A stretch of 64,000 nucleotides of DNA from Blastobasis lacticolella (GCA_905147135.1 LR990058.1:14297349-14361348); one strand, 5' to 3'. Positions 41,161-53,090 are shown, counted from the stretch's first letter. Notes: generated from the sequence alone by a model not told the origin. Made by a program: numbers and translations.

Positions 41161-41502
41161 CATCTTGGCGTTAATGTCCCGATTGTGTTCTCACGGACGA
41201 AGGCCTGGGTCCGCCTTGACCATGATCCAGGATTTCAGGCAGATCAGGTAATTAAAGCGGAGCGACTGCCATCTAACCTCCGTGATCCTGCTACCAAGGG
41301 AACCTGACCAGATAGGATCATGGATCATTCAGCCGCCTGAATGTGCCACCACGATGATTTCCCTCACCGCAAGAGCTTCGATTAGAGTTCAACTAATATA
41401 CATAACTCTGAAAAGAGTCATTGGTTGATGACCGCAGTGGGATTCGAACCCGGTACCTCTCGCTTACAAGTCGGATACATTTACCAGTAGGCCACCCACG
41501 CC
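41161..41502 (-). mobile_element. SINE-A, full length
   Basis: The 3' end is at the left after an A-rich run (CATCTTGGCGTTAATGTCCC). The tRNA-like head is at the right, with B box GGTTCGAATCC on the minus strand. All body blocks are present, including 'CCTGACCAGATAGGATCATGG' and 'ACTCTGAAAAGAGTCATTGG'. Confidence 0.85.
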
Positions 41503-42149
41503 CCAAGGCGTGTTACAAAGAAGGTTACAAAAATCAAGTGACAATCGTACCACTAAGATGAATACCAATACCAATTTAAAGATAAATACCAGTTCATTTA
41601 GCAAGAATATTAAATACCAATACAAAACGAACGTAACGTAACTGTGTAAAAATAACAATCGAAAGCTCAACAAACACATACCACGACTAAAGCATCACTG
41701 ATTAATCCTCTCGTAATGTGGAACCGAGTGCAATGGACTGAATTATAATAGAAGCCCTGAAGCTTAGAGCAACCTGTTAACTGTGATCTGGGTCAATACT
41801 GCCTAGTCGAAAAAGTGGAGAGTTGTTGTGGGCTGCAAACAAATCTCTTTTCATAGCTTTCATGTTTGTATGTATACGGTAAAAAAGGCACATCGGCTAG
41901 TTTTAGCTTTGTTTTTACTCACACCAAAAATACTGGACAAAGAGTAGATGGAGCTTCGACCTACAGAGAATAAAAAAGAAAAACAAAATATATACTACAC
42001 TGCAATTACTCTAATGGAGGTTGTGACTAACGAACGAAGTAACTAGATTCCATTTCATGGTAAAAAATATCCATCCACGTAAACCGACTAAACACAGAAC
42101 CCTATAAAACTATTACGAGGAATGACTATTTTTGAACCCGGTGTTTATC
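41503..42149. other. Intergenic, nothing recognised
   Basis: No supported feature; the short frames are chance. Confidence 0.4.
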
Positions 42150-42245
42150 AGTTACTCATTCAGTTCCCTCAATGCGTAGGTTTCCTCGTAAAAGTTTTCC
42201 CTCACCGTAAGAGCATCGGTTTGAGTTCAACTAATGGCATGGGAT
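42150..42245 (-). repeat. SINE-A middle fragment
   Basis: 'AGGTTTCCTCGTAAAAGTTTTCCCTCACCGTAAGAGCATCGG' territory and 'GTTCAACTAATG' match the SINE-A body on the minus strand. Confidence 0.65.
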
Positions 42246-42783
42246 CGAATTCGGTAGGACTGTACACATATAGGAATAATGGAAAATTCGAAATTTCTAA
42301 TAATTATGTATAGTTTTCGATGAGTTTCCCATCGAGACAGGATCAAACGAGAGGATAATTCGGAGCGTTTAAACTATAACATTTTCAAATTGTTTACAAT
42401 TTCCGTGTCAATAACTTTTGAGGCACGTGTTTTATGTAGTTGGTATACGTCCAAACATCGGATGACGGTCAGGTCAGTCTATATTAGAATATCCACTCAC
42501 ACCCAATTATGACATAGTTATGTGTTGTCTGTTTGTTTCAAAACTAACAGTACTGACTGCCTAACCCCTTTGGAATATAGGCGTGACTGTATGTACTAAC
42601 AGTAGTATTGCCATTGTAATCCTTCTCCTCGTGTCATGTTCCTCATTTCTGAGGGTCGTGAATCCCCAGATGAACAGACAACTCCACTGGCATCTGTCCT
42701 TATCATCATGGAGTGCATCATGCTGCTTTCTATTGAGCGTTGAGTGGATTTGATCGAGGCATCTAATAGCCTCTCAGAGATCT
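42246..42783. other. Intergenic, nothing recognised
   Basis: No gene or repeat recognised. Confidence 0.4.
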
Positions 42784-42915
42784 TTCCTTTTTTATAGCAC
42801 TAAGGTGGCAAACAAGCTTACGACCTGCCTGGTTGTAAGCAGTCACCGCAGGCTATGGACGTTTGCAATGCCAGGGGCATCACCCACGCGTTGCCGACCA
42901 ATTCGCTCAATTCGC
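42784..42915 (+). repeat. Family D relative
   Basis: 'TTTTTTATAGCACTAAGGTGGCAAACAAGCTTACG', then 'AAGCAGTCACCGCAGGCTATGGACG' and 'CCACGCGTTGCC'. Shares its unusual first 30 bases with 13410-13452. Confidence 0.6.
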
Positions 42916-44322
42916 ACTAGTGTTCGAATAACCCTTCCAGCAATAACTTCTACTTCAACTACCAACATCTAAAAAAGAGAAAAATATGCACTACGCCAAA
43001 AAGCAACAATTCGAGTAATTTAAAAATGCCACGTCGTCATTTTCAGTTATTAATAATTAACGAATTCTCCAGGTCAGGGAACGAGATAACTTTTATAAAA
43101 TGTGGCCTCTGAAACGCTGCCGCTGTTATTGTTTTTTATTCTACCCACACGAAAATATATTAATCCCGTTGAACTCTAAATCACGAATATGTCAAAAGAC
43201 CTGTGAATGCCGGTGTAAATAGCTTAACTCGTTTTCCTAGACCTTCCAATAGGATCCACAGTGTTGTTTCACATGTGGATCTAGGGATACTTGCTCTTCT
43301 CTCGAATATTGTTGTGATATTTTATTATCGAAAATGTTTACTAAATAAATAATAAGGCAAGGTGCTTTATGACATAGCTCTCTAGGATTCCGGTAACGAA
43401 CTATTCTTTAGGACCTGTGTCCTGTCCTAACAGTAGGCCCATAACTACTATAATATAGTACGTGTCAAATAGATTGGCAATAGCGGACGTTGACCTGTCG
43501 ATTGGAACTAATTTGTAAATGGTTACAGCAATTTATTGCTATAATTATTCAAAATTATCGAGCTTGTTAAAATTTTATGTGCAGTGTAATTTTTATTAAA
43601 TTTGCGAATTATTTGTGATCGAGAGGTCAAAGACAGCTATTGCCCATCTATTCGGTACCTACCATAAGTAGTTCTCTGGATCCAGCGCCATATAGTTAAC
43701 ATAGTTAATGTTTCAATGAAGTCGATTACCCACAAAGTTACTTCACCAAGCGGAACAAAAAACTCTTTGCGATCACCGCTGTGTTACGGCCTCTATACAT
43801 CAGCGCTATTCTAAATTAATGATTATTTATAATTATCCTGTACCATCCTGAGGTCATCTAGTCTTTTACTCTAACTCCTTCAATCACAACGTTGTAGTGC
43901 GAACACTCCTCATCTGTACAAAATATATCTTATGCCCTAAACACAAAAATCACATTCCCACAAACATGAACAACGTCACATCATATCACATGGTCGCATC
44001 AAAACGGGATAATAACAAAAACTTTCGCTAAGCGAGCTTTAAGTCCCCGGAAACGAGCCGGATCGCGCTGGTCGTCCCCGTTCCGGTTCTATCCGGTTCC
44101 ACCCGGTTCTGGAAAGTTCCCCGATAACTTCCATGTCCGGGCAAACGGCCGTCTTGCCACCAAACTTGCGGTAAACAGTCTTGTTTGGATTCCAATTTCT
44201 GTTACTGTTTAGTGGTGACAGTTTCTGCTACGATTTTATTTGTTTTACTAATTTTGCATTGTTTATTCTTCTTTTCTGTCGCTCGGTGGAAAATGAAATT
44301 CGAGAGTTGTCACCATTGCTCG
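42916..44322. other. Intergenic, nothing recognised
   Basis: About 1.4 kb without a supported feature. A short CCGGTTC-rich patch at 44050-44130 is unassigned. Confidence 0.4.
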
Positions 44323-44580
44323 CCATCACCATCATCAGTTCACTGTTGGACAAAGGCCTCCCCCAATGGTAGACGTGTGGGCGCCGTAGGTTTATTTATT
44401 TAAAACTTAATGCACATTACAGTACAATGGCGTATGTAAAGCCAGAAGTTATCCTACGTCATCGAGTACAAAAAAAGTTTCAGTTTGTAGCGATAGGAGA
44501 CGTATAGATGACCCTAAAACGTTGGCCTACCCATGCACAACTGTTAAGAATTATTAGGAACATACCAAACATTTAGAACC
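44323..44580 (+). repeat. Family C repeat, copy 1, interrupted
   Basis: GCGCCGTAGG (44381) and GTTATCCTACGTCATCGAGT (44448) are contiguous in the copies at 51002 and 56057 but are separated here by a LINE scrap. Upstream, 'TCACTGTTGGACAAAGGCCTCCCCCAATGG' is a phrase common in lepidopteran repeats. Confidence 0.6.
44391..44447 (-). mobile_element. 57-bp LINE 3' end inserted in family C
   Basis: TTTATTTATTTAAAACTTAA and 'GCACATTACAGTACAATGGCG' form an extremely 5'-truncated LINE 3' end. Comparison with the two uninterrupted family C copies defines its borders to within a few bases. Confidence 0.6.
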
Positions 44581-44776
44581 ATCACGTAGTAACAAACAGT
44601 AGATGTTGTTAGGAATATTCAGCATCTGCAAACGAAACAGAGTTCGCTGAGGTGGGAATGAGAATGTCATGTTGTAGGCAACAGTTTCCAATCAAGAAAT
44701 GTTTATGTATTCGTATATAATACGGTGAAAGCTGTATGGAATTTAGTATTAGGTTATTGATTTCGCATAAAAATGA

Positions 44777-45140
44777 GAGCATCAGTGGCCGAATGGTTAC
44801 GGTATCCGAATCGTAAGGTACCTTGAATCGAGAGGTACCTTGTTCGAAACCCACTGCGTCCATGTACCAAAACCTATTTTCTGATTTAGTACATTAGTTG
44901 TATGCTTATCGATGCTCTTACAGAAGGGAAAAGGTCATGATAAAACCTGCATATTCAAGCGGCTGATTATTTAACCTTGGTCCAATGTGTTCAGGTTTCG
45001 CGGTTAAAAGAATCGCAGAGGTCAGATGACAGTCGCCCAACTGTAATTACCTGATCTGCCAAATTTTGGATCATGGTCAAGGCGGACCCCGGGCCCTCAA
45101 CTGCGAGAGTACAACCGGGATATCGCCGAGATGATTTTTT
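44777..45140 (+). mobile_element. SINE-A, full length, diverged
   Basis: The head GAGCATCAGTGGCCGAATGG carries a small internal duplication around GAGAGGTACCTTG. The B box is altered (TGTTCGAAACC). The body and 3' end (GGCGGACCCCGGGCCC, then GAGATGATTTTTT) are complete. Confidence 0.8.
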
Positions 45141-45175
45141 ATTATTGTTGCTACGTCTCTACTGTGGAAATCTAA

Positions 45176-45317
45176 CCTCAAACCGTAAAACCATCGGTTA
45201 GTATTCACCTAATGAACATAACACAGAAAAGAGTCATTGGTTCATCGCCGCATGGATTCGAACCCGGTATCTCTCGCTTACGAGTCGGATACCTTAACTA
45301 CTCGGCCACCGACGCTC
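45176..45317 (-). mobile_element. SINE-A, head half only
   Basis: Head GAGCGTCGGTGGCCGAGTAG on the minus strand with B box GGTTCGAATCC, running to 'GATGGTTTTACGGTTTGAGG'. It lacks the 3' half and faces the copy just upstream. Confidence 0.75.
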
Positions 45318-45624
45318 CTCCTAGAGGTTCTAATATTGTTTGGAAACAGAATTATTTCCCTCATAAGTCAAATTTCAAAGATGAATAGCGACAACGCACA
45401 AACCAGTTGAACCCTTACGCGAGTTTTCGCTCAGAATTTAGGCTTTGATAAATGAACGTCCGAATAGAGTAGACTTAATTTAATGAGATTCTGCAACATA
45501 GTAATATATAGTAGAGGTTTTGTTGTTGGTCAACAAAGTTTAGATTATAATCTGCAGGTCATTGAAGCTCTATATTTTGATACAGTCAGCTTCCCAAAAA
45601 AAAGACGTCTTTAAAAAAAAAAAA

Positions 45625-45954
45625 ATCTTGGCGTTAATGTCCCGGTTGTATACTGCGCACGAGGGCCAGGGGTCCGCGTTGATCCAGGATTTGGTAGATC
45701 AGGTAATTTCAGTTGAGCGACTGCCATCTGACATCTGTGATCCCTTTATCAGCGGAACCTGATCAGATTGGAACATGGTTCGCATGGTTGGTGGTGGTTG
45801 GAATCAGTCGCCTGAATGTGCAGGTTTCCTCACGACGTTTTCCTACACCGTGGTTAGTGTTCACAATTACATAACTCAAAAAAGTCACTAGTACATGGCG
45901 ACACTGAGGATCGAACCTCTCGCTAAAGAGTCCGGCCATTGGGCCATCGATGCT
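45625..45954 (-). mobile_element. SINE-A, nearly full length
   Basis: 3' end after a long A run (AATCTTGGCGTTAATGTCCC), complete body, and a decayed head at the right with a small deletion around the B box (GAGGTTCGATCC). Confidence 0.8.
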
Positions 45955-46584
45955 TGAAATCAAAATTCCATACAACGAATTTTATAAACACGTACTTTGT
46001 TAATTCTTTTCCACTAACTCATACATAACCTAGCTCAATACGACCTATTATTGTGTAATAAAATAAAATTGCAATCCCATTATCCCGCAATCAGCAAGAG
46101 ACAGCGGCCAATTATCGGCAAATTATTAAATTATTCATGTCGAGGTCACTGCCTTGGGCGTAGGTACACCTAATCGTTCTAATTGCCGGCCTTATTGGCC
46201 CTCTATAAATTTATGAAGCACGGTTGTAGATTGTCAGGGGGTAGAGGGGGTTCACGAAAAGGGGTGTTGGACTTTCAGGTGAACTGGAATTCCAAAAAGT
46301 TGTTTTGTCCAAAATTTTTGTTCGATATCAGAGTCGTAGAGGATTCGTAGGCTAGCTACAAGTGACTGCTATAATTACAGCTACGAATACTACGCATTGT
46401 GTCAGGTACCTTGGTTTCTTTTCTTTACATAGGCTTGGTGGTAAGTGACGATGCGGCCGAAGATCTACATAGTAAGCCTATCTAGAAACAGCCTATTTTC
46501 AGATAGGTACACTATGCTTACTACTACTATACTAGCATTTCAGATATCCAAATTATGTAAGACTGATCAACATTTTTTTTACTC
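45955..46584. other. Intergenic, nothing recognised
   Basis: No gene or repeat recognised. Confidence 0.4.
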
Positions 46585-46632
46585 ATAACGTCAGTATGAA
46601 ATGGAAAATTTTCCGTTTCATACTGACGTTAT
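46585..46632. repeat. Spacerless 48-bp palindrome
   Basis: ATAACGTCAGTATGAAATGG is mirrored in reverse complement with one mismatch pair around a GGAAAATTTTCC centre. Confidence 0.85.
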
Positions 46633-47011
46633 TACTATTAACTTACATACGCAAGAAAGGTAGCCACACAGCCCCCCTCTCACATCCCTAGAGTGCAATC
46701 TATAATGTATTAGGCTAGGCCTCGGTAATGGCTGTTTCTCTGCGCTTTATTGTGAATTTCTAATCTCTGTTTTCGGGTAAATATCCTCCAAGGTCCGCGG
46801 GTTACGTGACCCTCATTCCAAGTACAGGTTTCGGATAAATTAGAGTTGGTTGAGCAGAACCGTTGCCGTTGTAGCGATGGTGTAGCTTTGGGTTACTTAC
46901 CCTGTACTGTTTGTTGATGCAGATAAATGCCTGCCTGTAATTTTGGTCGTCTTTACACCCTATGCCGAAATAATGTTGTTATAAATGATATCTTTAATTT
47001 TCGTCGACCTC
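46633..47011. other. Intergenic, nothing recognised
   Basis: No feature identified. Confidence 0.4.
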
Positions 47012-47085
47012 AGTGCTTTGGGGGCTAGATGGCGCTGTGGGAATTGTCCAAGCACATTTTTTATTTGTTATTATTTACATATTAT
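47012..47085 (+). repeat. SINE-B 3' fragment
   Basis: 'GCTTTGGGGGCTAGATGGCGCTGTGGGAATTGTCCAAG' territory matches the 3' end of SINE-B. Confidence 0.7.
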
Positions 47086-48084
47086 GTGTTAATCTGGCGA
47101 AACTTTTTTTTGAAAGGACTGATAGGCATAATGATTTTGATCTAAGTTATCAGGTCTGTTACAGCCAACCCGATGTCATTTAACGCACATTATTGTAATA
47201 CCATGTGGACCTACGTACCCTTTTGGCGAGGCTGGTCATTTTCTTGAATAGTCAATTTAGAAGTACGTCATGTTCGTTCCAAGTCATTTTCTGAGTAGGT
47301 CAATTTCGAGGGATCATCACGATGTGGTGATGGTGTGGCATACAAATAACCTTGTATTTTTCATTATCATTGTATGATCTGTCTCAAAGAATACCTATTA
47401 ATTTCCAAATAGGTGTTGAACCTTGGTTGCCCGATTGCAAAGACTCGTTCCCTCGGTCCAAGCCTTCGATTGTGATATATTTTTATTTTCCTATTATTCA
47501 ATATCTCCAACGCGTCGACGAAGAATAGCGAAGCAACTTATAGTCATCGTCACAAACCTAACAAAACATCACTGGCCAACTTAGGGCTGATAGACGCTTT
47601 TAGTTGATTATTTCGTTCGATCACAGAGCGACAGTGTTCCGGTGTGATAGATGATCCGGCTCACAGTACGACCTACTTATCTGTTCAGTTGTTGGCGTCG
47701 CTAGTGGCGAAGAAATGGGTGTCTCAATCTGGCATTTTAGCACAACAATACCGTAGTTCCGATAGGATCCACTGAACATGTAAGTTGGTGGCATTGTATA
47801 CGGCTACAAGGCGAGCGATGCGAAATGTACAGGGGGATGCTGAGATATTTTGATTGGATGAGATATTGTTCATTCATCAATCCTGTCTTGAGAGATTTTT
47901 TTTATTTAGCGGATGTCTAGCGCTTGTACGGAAATAGTTTTTATAAAACTAAAATAGTAAACAAATGTAAGATACTACTGTTAACAGCAATGTGTATAGA
48001 GAACCAGAGACAACTTTGTTACTAAACATTATTTATGAAAATATTACTCAAATAAACAACTATGTTTCTTTTGTACCTGCACCC
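47086..48084. other. Intergenic, nothing recognised
   Basis: About 1 kb without a supported feature, ending at the left target duplication of the RTE LINE. Confidence 0.4.
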
Positions 48085-49593
48085 ATTGTCGGTAACCCTT
48101 TCCCCTGGACGAGGTGGAGAGGTCTCTGGCCCATATGAAGACCGGGAAAGCTATTAGCCATGACGGAATACCCATAGAAACTTGGAAAACAATGGGGACC
48201 CGGGGCGTACTCTTGCTTACTGAACTATTCAATAGGATCGTAGCCACGGGGCTTATACCTGACGCGTGGCGCGTAAATATTATTGCGCCAATCTATAAAG
48301 GAAAGGGAAGTGTGCAGGAGCGCGGCAACATCGAGGTATGAAACTCATGAGCCACACAATGAAGCTACTCAAACATATTATGTACCAGAGACTTCGCCAG
48401 GAATGTTCCTTGTTGGAATGCCAATACGGCTTCAGGCCAGGCTGCAGCACCATGGATCCAATCTTTGCTCTCAATGTCCTCCAGGAGTCCCATTGCAGTA
48501 GGAATAAACCGTTGCATTACGCATTTCTCGACCTGCAGAGGACTTTCGACAGTGTCCCTCGGGAGATAATCTAGTGGGCTCTGAGATCAAAGTCTGTGCC
48601 CGAAAGTTACATTAGTATTATATGGGATATGTATACCAATACTGGAGCCGTCGTCAAAACCATCGTAGGCCATACTAATCCCTTCCCGATTACTGTAAGT
48701 GTTCATCATGGTTCTGTGCTGAGTCCTTACTTGTTTTGCATTGTGCTCGATGCCCTCTCAGCGGAAATTCAGGACATGCCTCCTTGGCTTATGAAGTACG
48801 CTAACAACATTGTACTGGTGAGCAAGCTTAGGCAGGATCTTGAGACCAGAGTAATCACGTGGAAGGATATGCTAGAAAACAGTGATTTGAAGTTGAATGT
48901 CGCCAAGACGGAGTTTATGGCCAGCTGCAGCATAGATCCCGAAACCATCCTTGTAGGTAACGAAGCTGTCAATAGAACAGATAAATCCAAGTACCTCGGA
49001 TCCGTAATGCACGAGTCCGGCGATATCGGCCCCGATGTTAAGTCCCGAATCTCTGCAGCTTAGGCCAAGTGGCTGGAACTCACAGCAGTCACCTGTGACC
49101 CTAAAATCCCTTTAAAGCTCAAAGGGCTTATATACAAGAGTATAATTAGACCGGTAATGCTCTATAACTGTGAGACTTGGCCAGCGCTGACGAAACACAT
49201 TCGCGAACTCCACGCCAACGAAATGAAAATGCTGTGGTGGATGTGCGGAGTTACGAGACTCGATCGAGTACGTAACGAGTACATCCGTGCTGGCCTTGGC
49301 GTGAGGGATATCGCAGATAACATCGAGGAGGCTCATTTGCGCTGGTTTGGTCACGTGTTGCGTAAGCCTCAGGGATATGTGGGAACAAGATGCCTGAATC
49401 TGCCGGTATCAAGAAAGAGGCCCCGTGGGCAGCCTAAGAAGCGATGGATTGACATCGTTGAGTAGAATGCGAGAGCCAACGGCTTACGTCGCCAGGATGC
49501 CGAAGACCGGACGAAGTGGAGAAGATTAAGTAGGAAAGCGGACCCTGGCAGCGGCCGGGATAAGCGCTAGGACAACGACGATTGTCGGTAACC
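48085..49593 (+). mobile_element. 5'-truncated RTE-type LINE with 13-bp target duplication
   Basis: The insertion 48098-49580 is flanked by ATTGTCGGTAACC at 48085-48097 and 49581-49593, a perfect 13-bp duplication. It begins inside the reverse transcriptase gene and ends with a short ACGACG tail, as expected for target-primed insertion with premature arrest of cDNA synthesis. Confidence 0.9.
48100..49570 (+). pseudogene. RTE-type reverse transcriptase remnant
   Basis: Successive frames give 'MKTGKAISHDGIPIETWK', 'IIAPIYKGKGS', YGFRPGCSTMD, FLDLQRTFDSVP, 'HHGSVLSPYLF', KYANNIVLV, KYLGSVM, the YNCETW region and a C-terminal KRPRGQPKKRWIDIVE. This is the order of an RTE-clade RT and its C-terminal domain. 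The catalytic YADD is YANN here, RQGS has become HHGS, and stops or frameshifts occur near 48340, 48573, 49061 and 49465. The enzyme is dead. Fragments of close relatives are at 10986, 15892 and 58258. Confidence 0.85.
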
Positions 49594-49823
49594 TGCTAAT
49601 ATATTCAGTTTTATTTGTACTCTTTTGTCATTAACCTCGCGACCACTGTCGATAACCTGGTTTCAAGTTGTCATTCAACTGACTGACATCACTATCGTTC
49701 ACCTACAAACCACACAATTCAAAACACCTGTAATTATCATAGAAATCACACATTTGTATGTATGTATAAGCCTATAAAAGTATTAAAAATACTAAACATA
49801 TAACAATTTCTGACCAAATTCTT
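49594..49823. other. Intergenic spacer
   Basis: Nothing recognised. Confidence 0.4.
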
Positions 49824-49875
49824 ATCTACCTTAAAAATGATATTCCTGCACAAGAATATGATTTTTAAGGTAGAT
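49824..49875. repeat. Hairpin, 22-bp stem, 8-nt loop
   Basis: ATCTACCTTAAAAATGATATTC faces GAATATGATTTTTAAGGTAGAT with one mismatch, and loop CTGCACAA. It may be a tiny MITE remnant or a hairpin precursor. Confidence 0.8.
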
Positions 49876-50494
49876 ATATTATTAAAAATGTTTTATATCA
49901 TTCATATTAGGCATCATGAACTATTTTATTACAGAGATAAATGAAAACGTGCACATATATCGTGACGACAATAAAATACAATATTTAAAGAGGCTGTTAC
50001 TCAATCTGAATTTGAGAAGCGTATACTTCACTGGGTGCCATTGTGGATGTTCTTGGGCGTCGTGTAAAATCCTTTAGTCAAAGTCACTAAGCGTTCGGGA
50101 GGGAGTGATTTGTGAACAGCTTATGAAACACGAATACTTTTCATCAGTTATGTACAGGAACGTACTCGGGATATTGATTTTATGAGTTTCCTGGTTATTC
50201 ACTACACTATCACTACACATGTTATCGGGTTTATAACTCAATATTCCGACGCAGTTGCATATGTTTGTGAGTGCAATTTGTGACTGTGGGAGCGATTTTA
50301 TGCAGCAATTTTAATAGTGACCTTGACACGTGCTACGAAATATCTAGATAAAAACGTAGTAACTTACCCGATAAGATGTGTAGCGAAAGTATCGGGATAT
50401 TGAATTTAAAAACTTCATTTTAGTTTTATTTTAGTGCATTTTGAAACTAGACAACGTAATAATGGGATTCTGTTATATTTACGGAGCGTATAGA
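49876..50494. other. Intergenic, nothing recognised
   Basis: No supported feature. Confidence 0.4.
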
Positions 50495-50655
50495 ACCGTA
50501 GAAGCATGACGGATTCGTAAGCGAAAGGTGACTAGCTCGAACCCCCCAGCCATCAACTTTCACGACTTTGTGTACATTAGTTGAATACTATACTCTTTCA
50601 GAGAGGGGAAACATCACGAGGAAACCTGATGCACATTAAAGCGTCAGAATGTGTA
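50495..50655 (+). repeat. SINE-A head half, heavily diverged
   Basis: 'GATTCGTAAGCGAAAGGTGACTAGCTCGAACC', 'TGTACATTAGTTGAATAC' and 'GGGGAAACATCACGAGGAAACCTG' align with the first half of SINE-A. Confidence 0.6.
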
Positions 50656-51001
50656 AGTGTATGTGTATGAAAAAATAAATAACAGTAATCCATATGTCCA
50701 AGTCCACCCCTGTGCCGCCATCCTCTAGCGACCTTTAACACCTTTTGAAAAAAAGCGTATTGTGACTCAGGTAGCGACACAGTTTGATTGATGACCTAGC
50801 AGGGCGCAGGACGGCGCACAGGGGGGAGGGGGAGATCTAAATAATGAGGCGCATCAAGGTAGCACCGGGACCCTGGATTATGTATCTGCCATCGATCGAG
50901 GGGGTCGCTTAACATTTTTGAATATTTGGCACTTCATAATATAAATTGCTTGCGATCCCAAGAGGGTTTCGTCCAAGTCTGATCTGATTGTGGACTGTTA
51001 T
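50656..51001. other. Intergenic, nothing recognised
   Basis: A G-rich run (GGGGGGAGGGGGAG, about 50820) is present; no feature assigned. Confidence 0.4.
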
Positions 51002-51240
51002 GGCACCGTAGGTTATCCTATGTCATAGTGTACAAGAAAATTGTTACTTTAATGTGATAGTAGATGATTAGGAGATCCACTAAACGTTGGCCTGATCTTG
51101 CACCAATAACAAAAAAAAATATTTTTTTTGGTAACCCAAATTTCGACCTCTGGTGTGGATTCTAGAAAAGAACCGGTCTGCCTTACATTCTCTTGACAGT
51201 TTCGGCAGTTTTCAGGCACATTCTTCATCTTTCTGCCTAA
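51002..51240 (+). repeat. Family C repeat, copy 2
   Basis: GGCACCGTAGGTTATCCTATGTCAT, 'ACGTTGGCCTGATCTTGCAC', then 'TGCCTTACATTCTCTTGACAGTTTC' and 'TTTTCAGGCACATT'. It aligns over its length with 56057-56310. Confidence 0.7.
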
Positions 51241-51631
51241 CTAAACCATTGCATTGTGTTCATAGGCAGGGTAGTTAATGTCTTTAAACGTACCTAAGTA
51301 TGATATATTCCATTCTAAACTTAGGCCAGACTGGTCAGAGGAAATTGTATTCTGTCAGATTTGTGACCATTATTCAATTATATCCCTTCCACTCGCTGGT
51401 TTTGTAACAAGACGATTAATCTCTTTAGGGTCCCACTGATTAACGGTTTGCCTGAAGTCTCTGGACTGCAGGCAATCTATCCAGCTAGGAGGGAAACAGG
51501 GCAAGTGCGACCAGGACTCGTGTATTGAGGGTTCTGAACCAACAAATATGGAAGGTTCTATCCAAATGTTGCTTACACATGAAAGTAAAATTTTCGGGTT
51601 GGTATAAATTTTTTGAAGACAATATTAAAAT
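51241..51631. other. Intergenic, nothing recognised
   Basis: No supported feature. Confidence 0.4.
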
Positions 51632-51979
51632 AATCGTCTTGGCGTTAATGTCCCGGTTGTGCTCTGGCGCACGAGGGCCCGGAGTCCGCTTTGACCATGA
51701 CACAGGATTTGGCAGTAATTACGGTTGAGCGACTGCCATCTGAGCTCCGTGACCCTGCTACCAGGGGAACCTGACCAGATTGGATCATGATTACACATTC
51801 AATCGCCTAAATATGCAGGTTTTATCATGATGTTTTCCCTCAACGTAAGAGCGTTGGCTAGTACTCAACTAATGTACATGACTCAGAAAAGAGTCATTAG
51901 TACATGGCGGCTTTGAGATTCGAACCCGGTACCTCTCGCTTTCGAGTCGGATACCTTAACCACTGAACCACCGACGCTC
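51632..51979 (-). mobile_element. SINE-A, full length, well preserved
   Basis: 3' end AATCGTCTTGGCGTTAATGTCCC at the left; head GAGCGTCGGTGGTTCAGTGG on the minus strand at the right with B box GGTTCGAATCTC. One of the best copies for building a consensus. Confidence 0.85.
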
Positions 51980-52943
51980 AACACGCAACAGGCAAATAAG
52001 AAAAACTACATTGGGCCGTATTGTTGTGTATTTGACACCAGTGGTATAAAAATAACATAATATTTTGTTCCTGCCGGTGAGAAACGTGCTCTATTGAAAA
52101 CCGGGGCTTTGGCAGTGAAGCGGCCTAATATTTGTTTATTTGCTTCCAGAGCATCGTGTCCCGGGATTTTAGAGGTGGGCAACGTTTTCTCTCTGCCTCC
52201 CCTGGTGTTGTCCATAGGCATCGATGACAATATTCTATAACCTGGCCCGCTTGAATACGTCTTGACATTGCAGAGAAAAACACATAATCGTGTATAATTA
52301 CACAGACATCTATGACTGTTCAATTAAACGGTAAAAGGTATTTACTACTAAACTCATCTTCCATCAAATTTAATTTCATCTTTCATCAAATTTTAAGTTT
52401 AATTTTTTATTCTCGCATAAACGGCTGAATATTTTTAGAGAATATTAAATTATGATACACAATTCATAACCTGAATTCTGACATAATTATTCTATCTTCT
52501 CGCAGCATCGAAGCACAATAGAATTTTACGTGATTAAAGTCGAAGTCAAAAGGACTTTCCAACATTATATTGTTTACTGAATTAAACTAAATGACGCTAA
52601 ACCTTTAAGGACTAAAGACAGCCGTCTAGTATTAATTTCAAAAGGAAGTCGAAACATTTAAGGACCAATTGCCCTTCATTAAACTGTTTCAATTTAAAGT
52701 GTAGTAACAACAAGCTATGTACTATAATTACCATTTTGGTATTACGACCATTTCCGTAGGAGTTTGAAGTAACTTTCTGTTGGTTTGGCGGCCAATTTAC
52801 ATATAAACGGAAGTTTATGTAGTTTCAGAATTAAACAGAGTTATAATCACAATACAGTACATCTGAAATTAGTTTGTACAATGTTGGTAATATTGTATTC
52901 GGCAAGTAGAAAAAAAACATGATAATGTTAAAAATATTAATAT
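51980..52943. other. Intergenic, nothing recognised
   Basis: About 1 kb. A 105-codon minus frame (52006-52323) has no motif. AT-rich thereafter. Confidence 0.4.
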
Positions 52944-53090
52944 CATCATCATCACAGTGCATAACAGTCCACTGCAGGACTTAGGGCTACTTAGGGCCTC
53001 TCACACAAAAGAGAAGGTTATTGCCATAACCTCCACGCTTGACAGCCTACGGAGACTCTGACTCAATCTGTTGCCTCGTAAACATGAGTC
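52944..53090 (+). repeat. Family G repeat, copy 1
   Basis: 'ATCATCATCATCACAG', 'TAACAGTCCACTGCAGGACTTAGGGC', 'CCATAACCTCCACGCTTG' and 'CTACGGAGACTC'. Inverted copy at 60560-60716. Confidence 0.65.
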
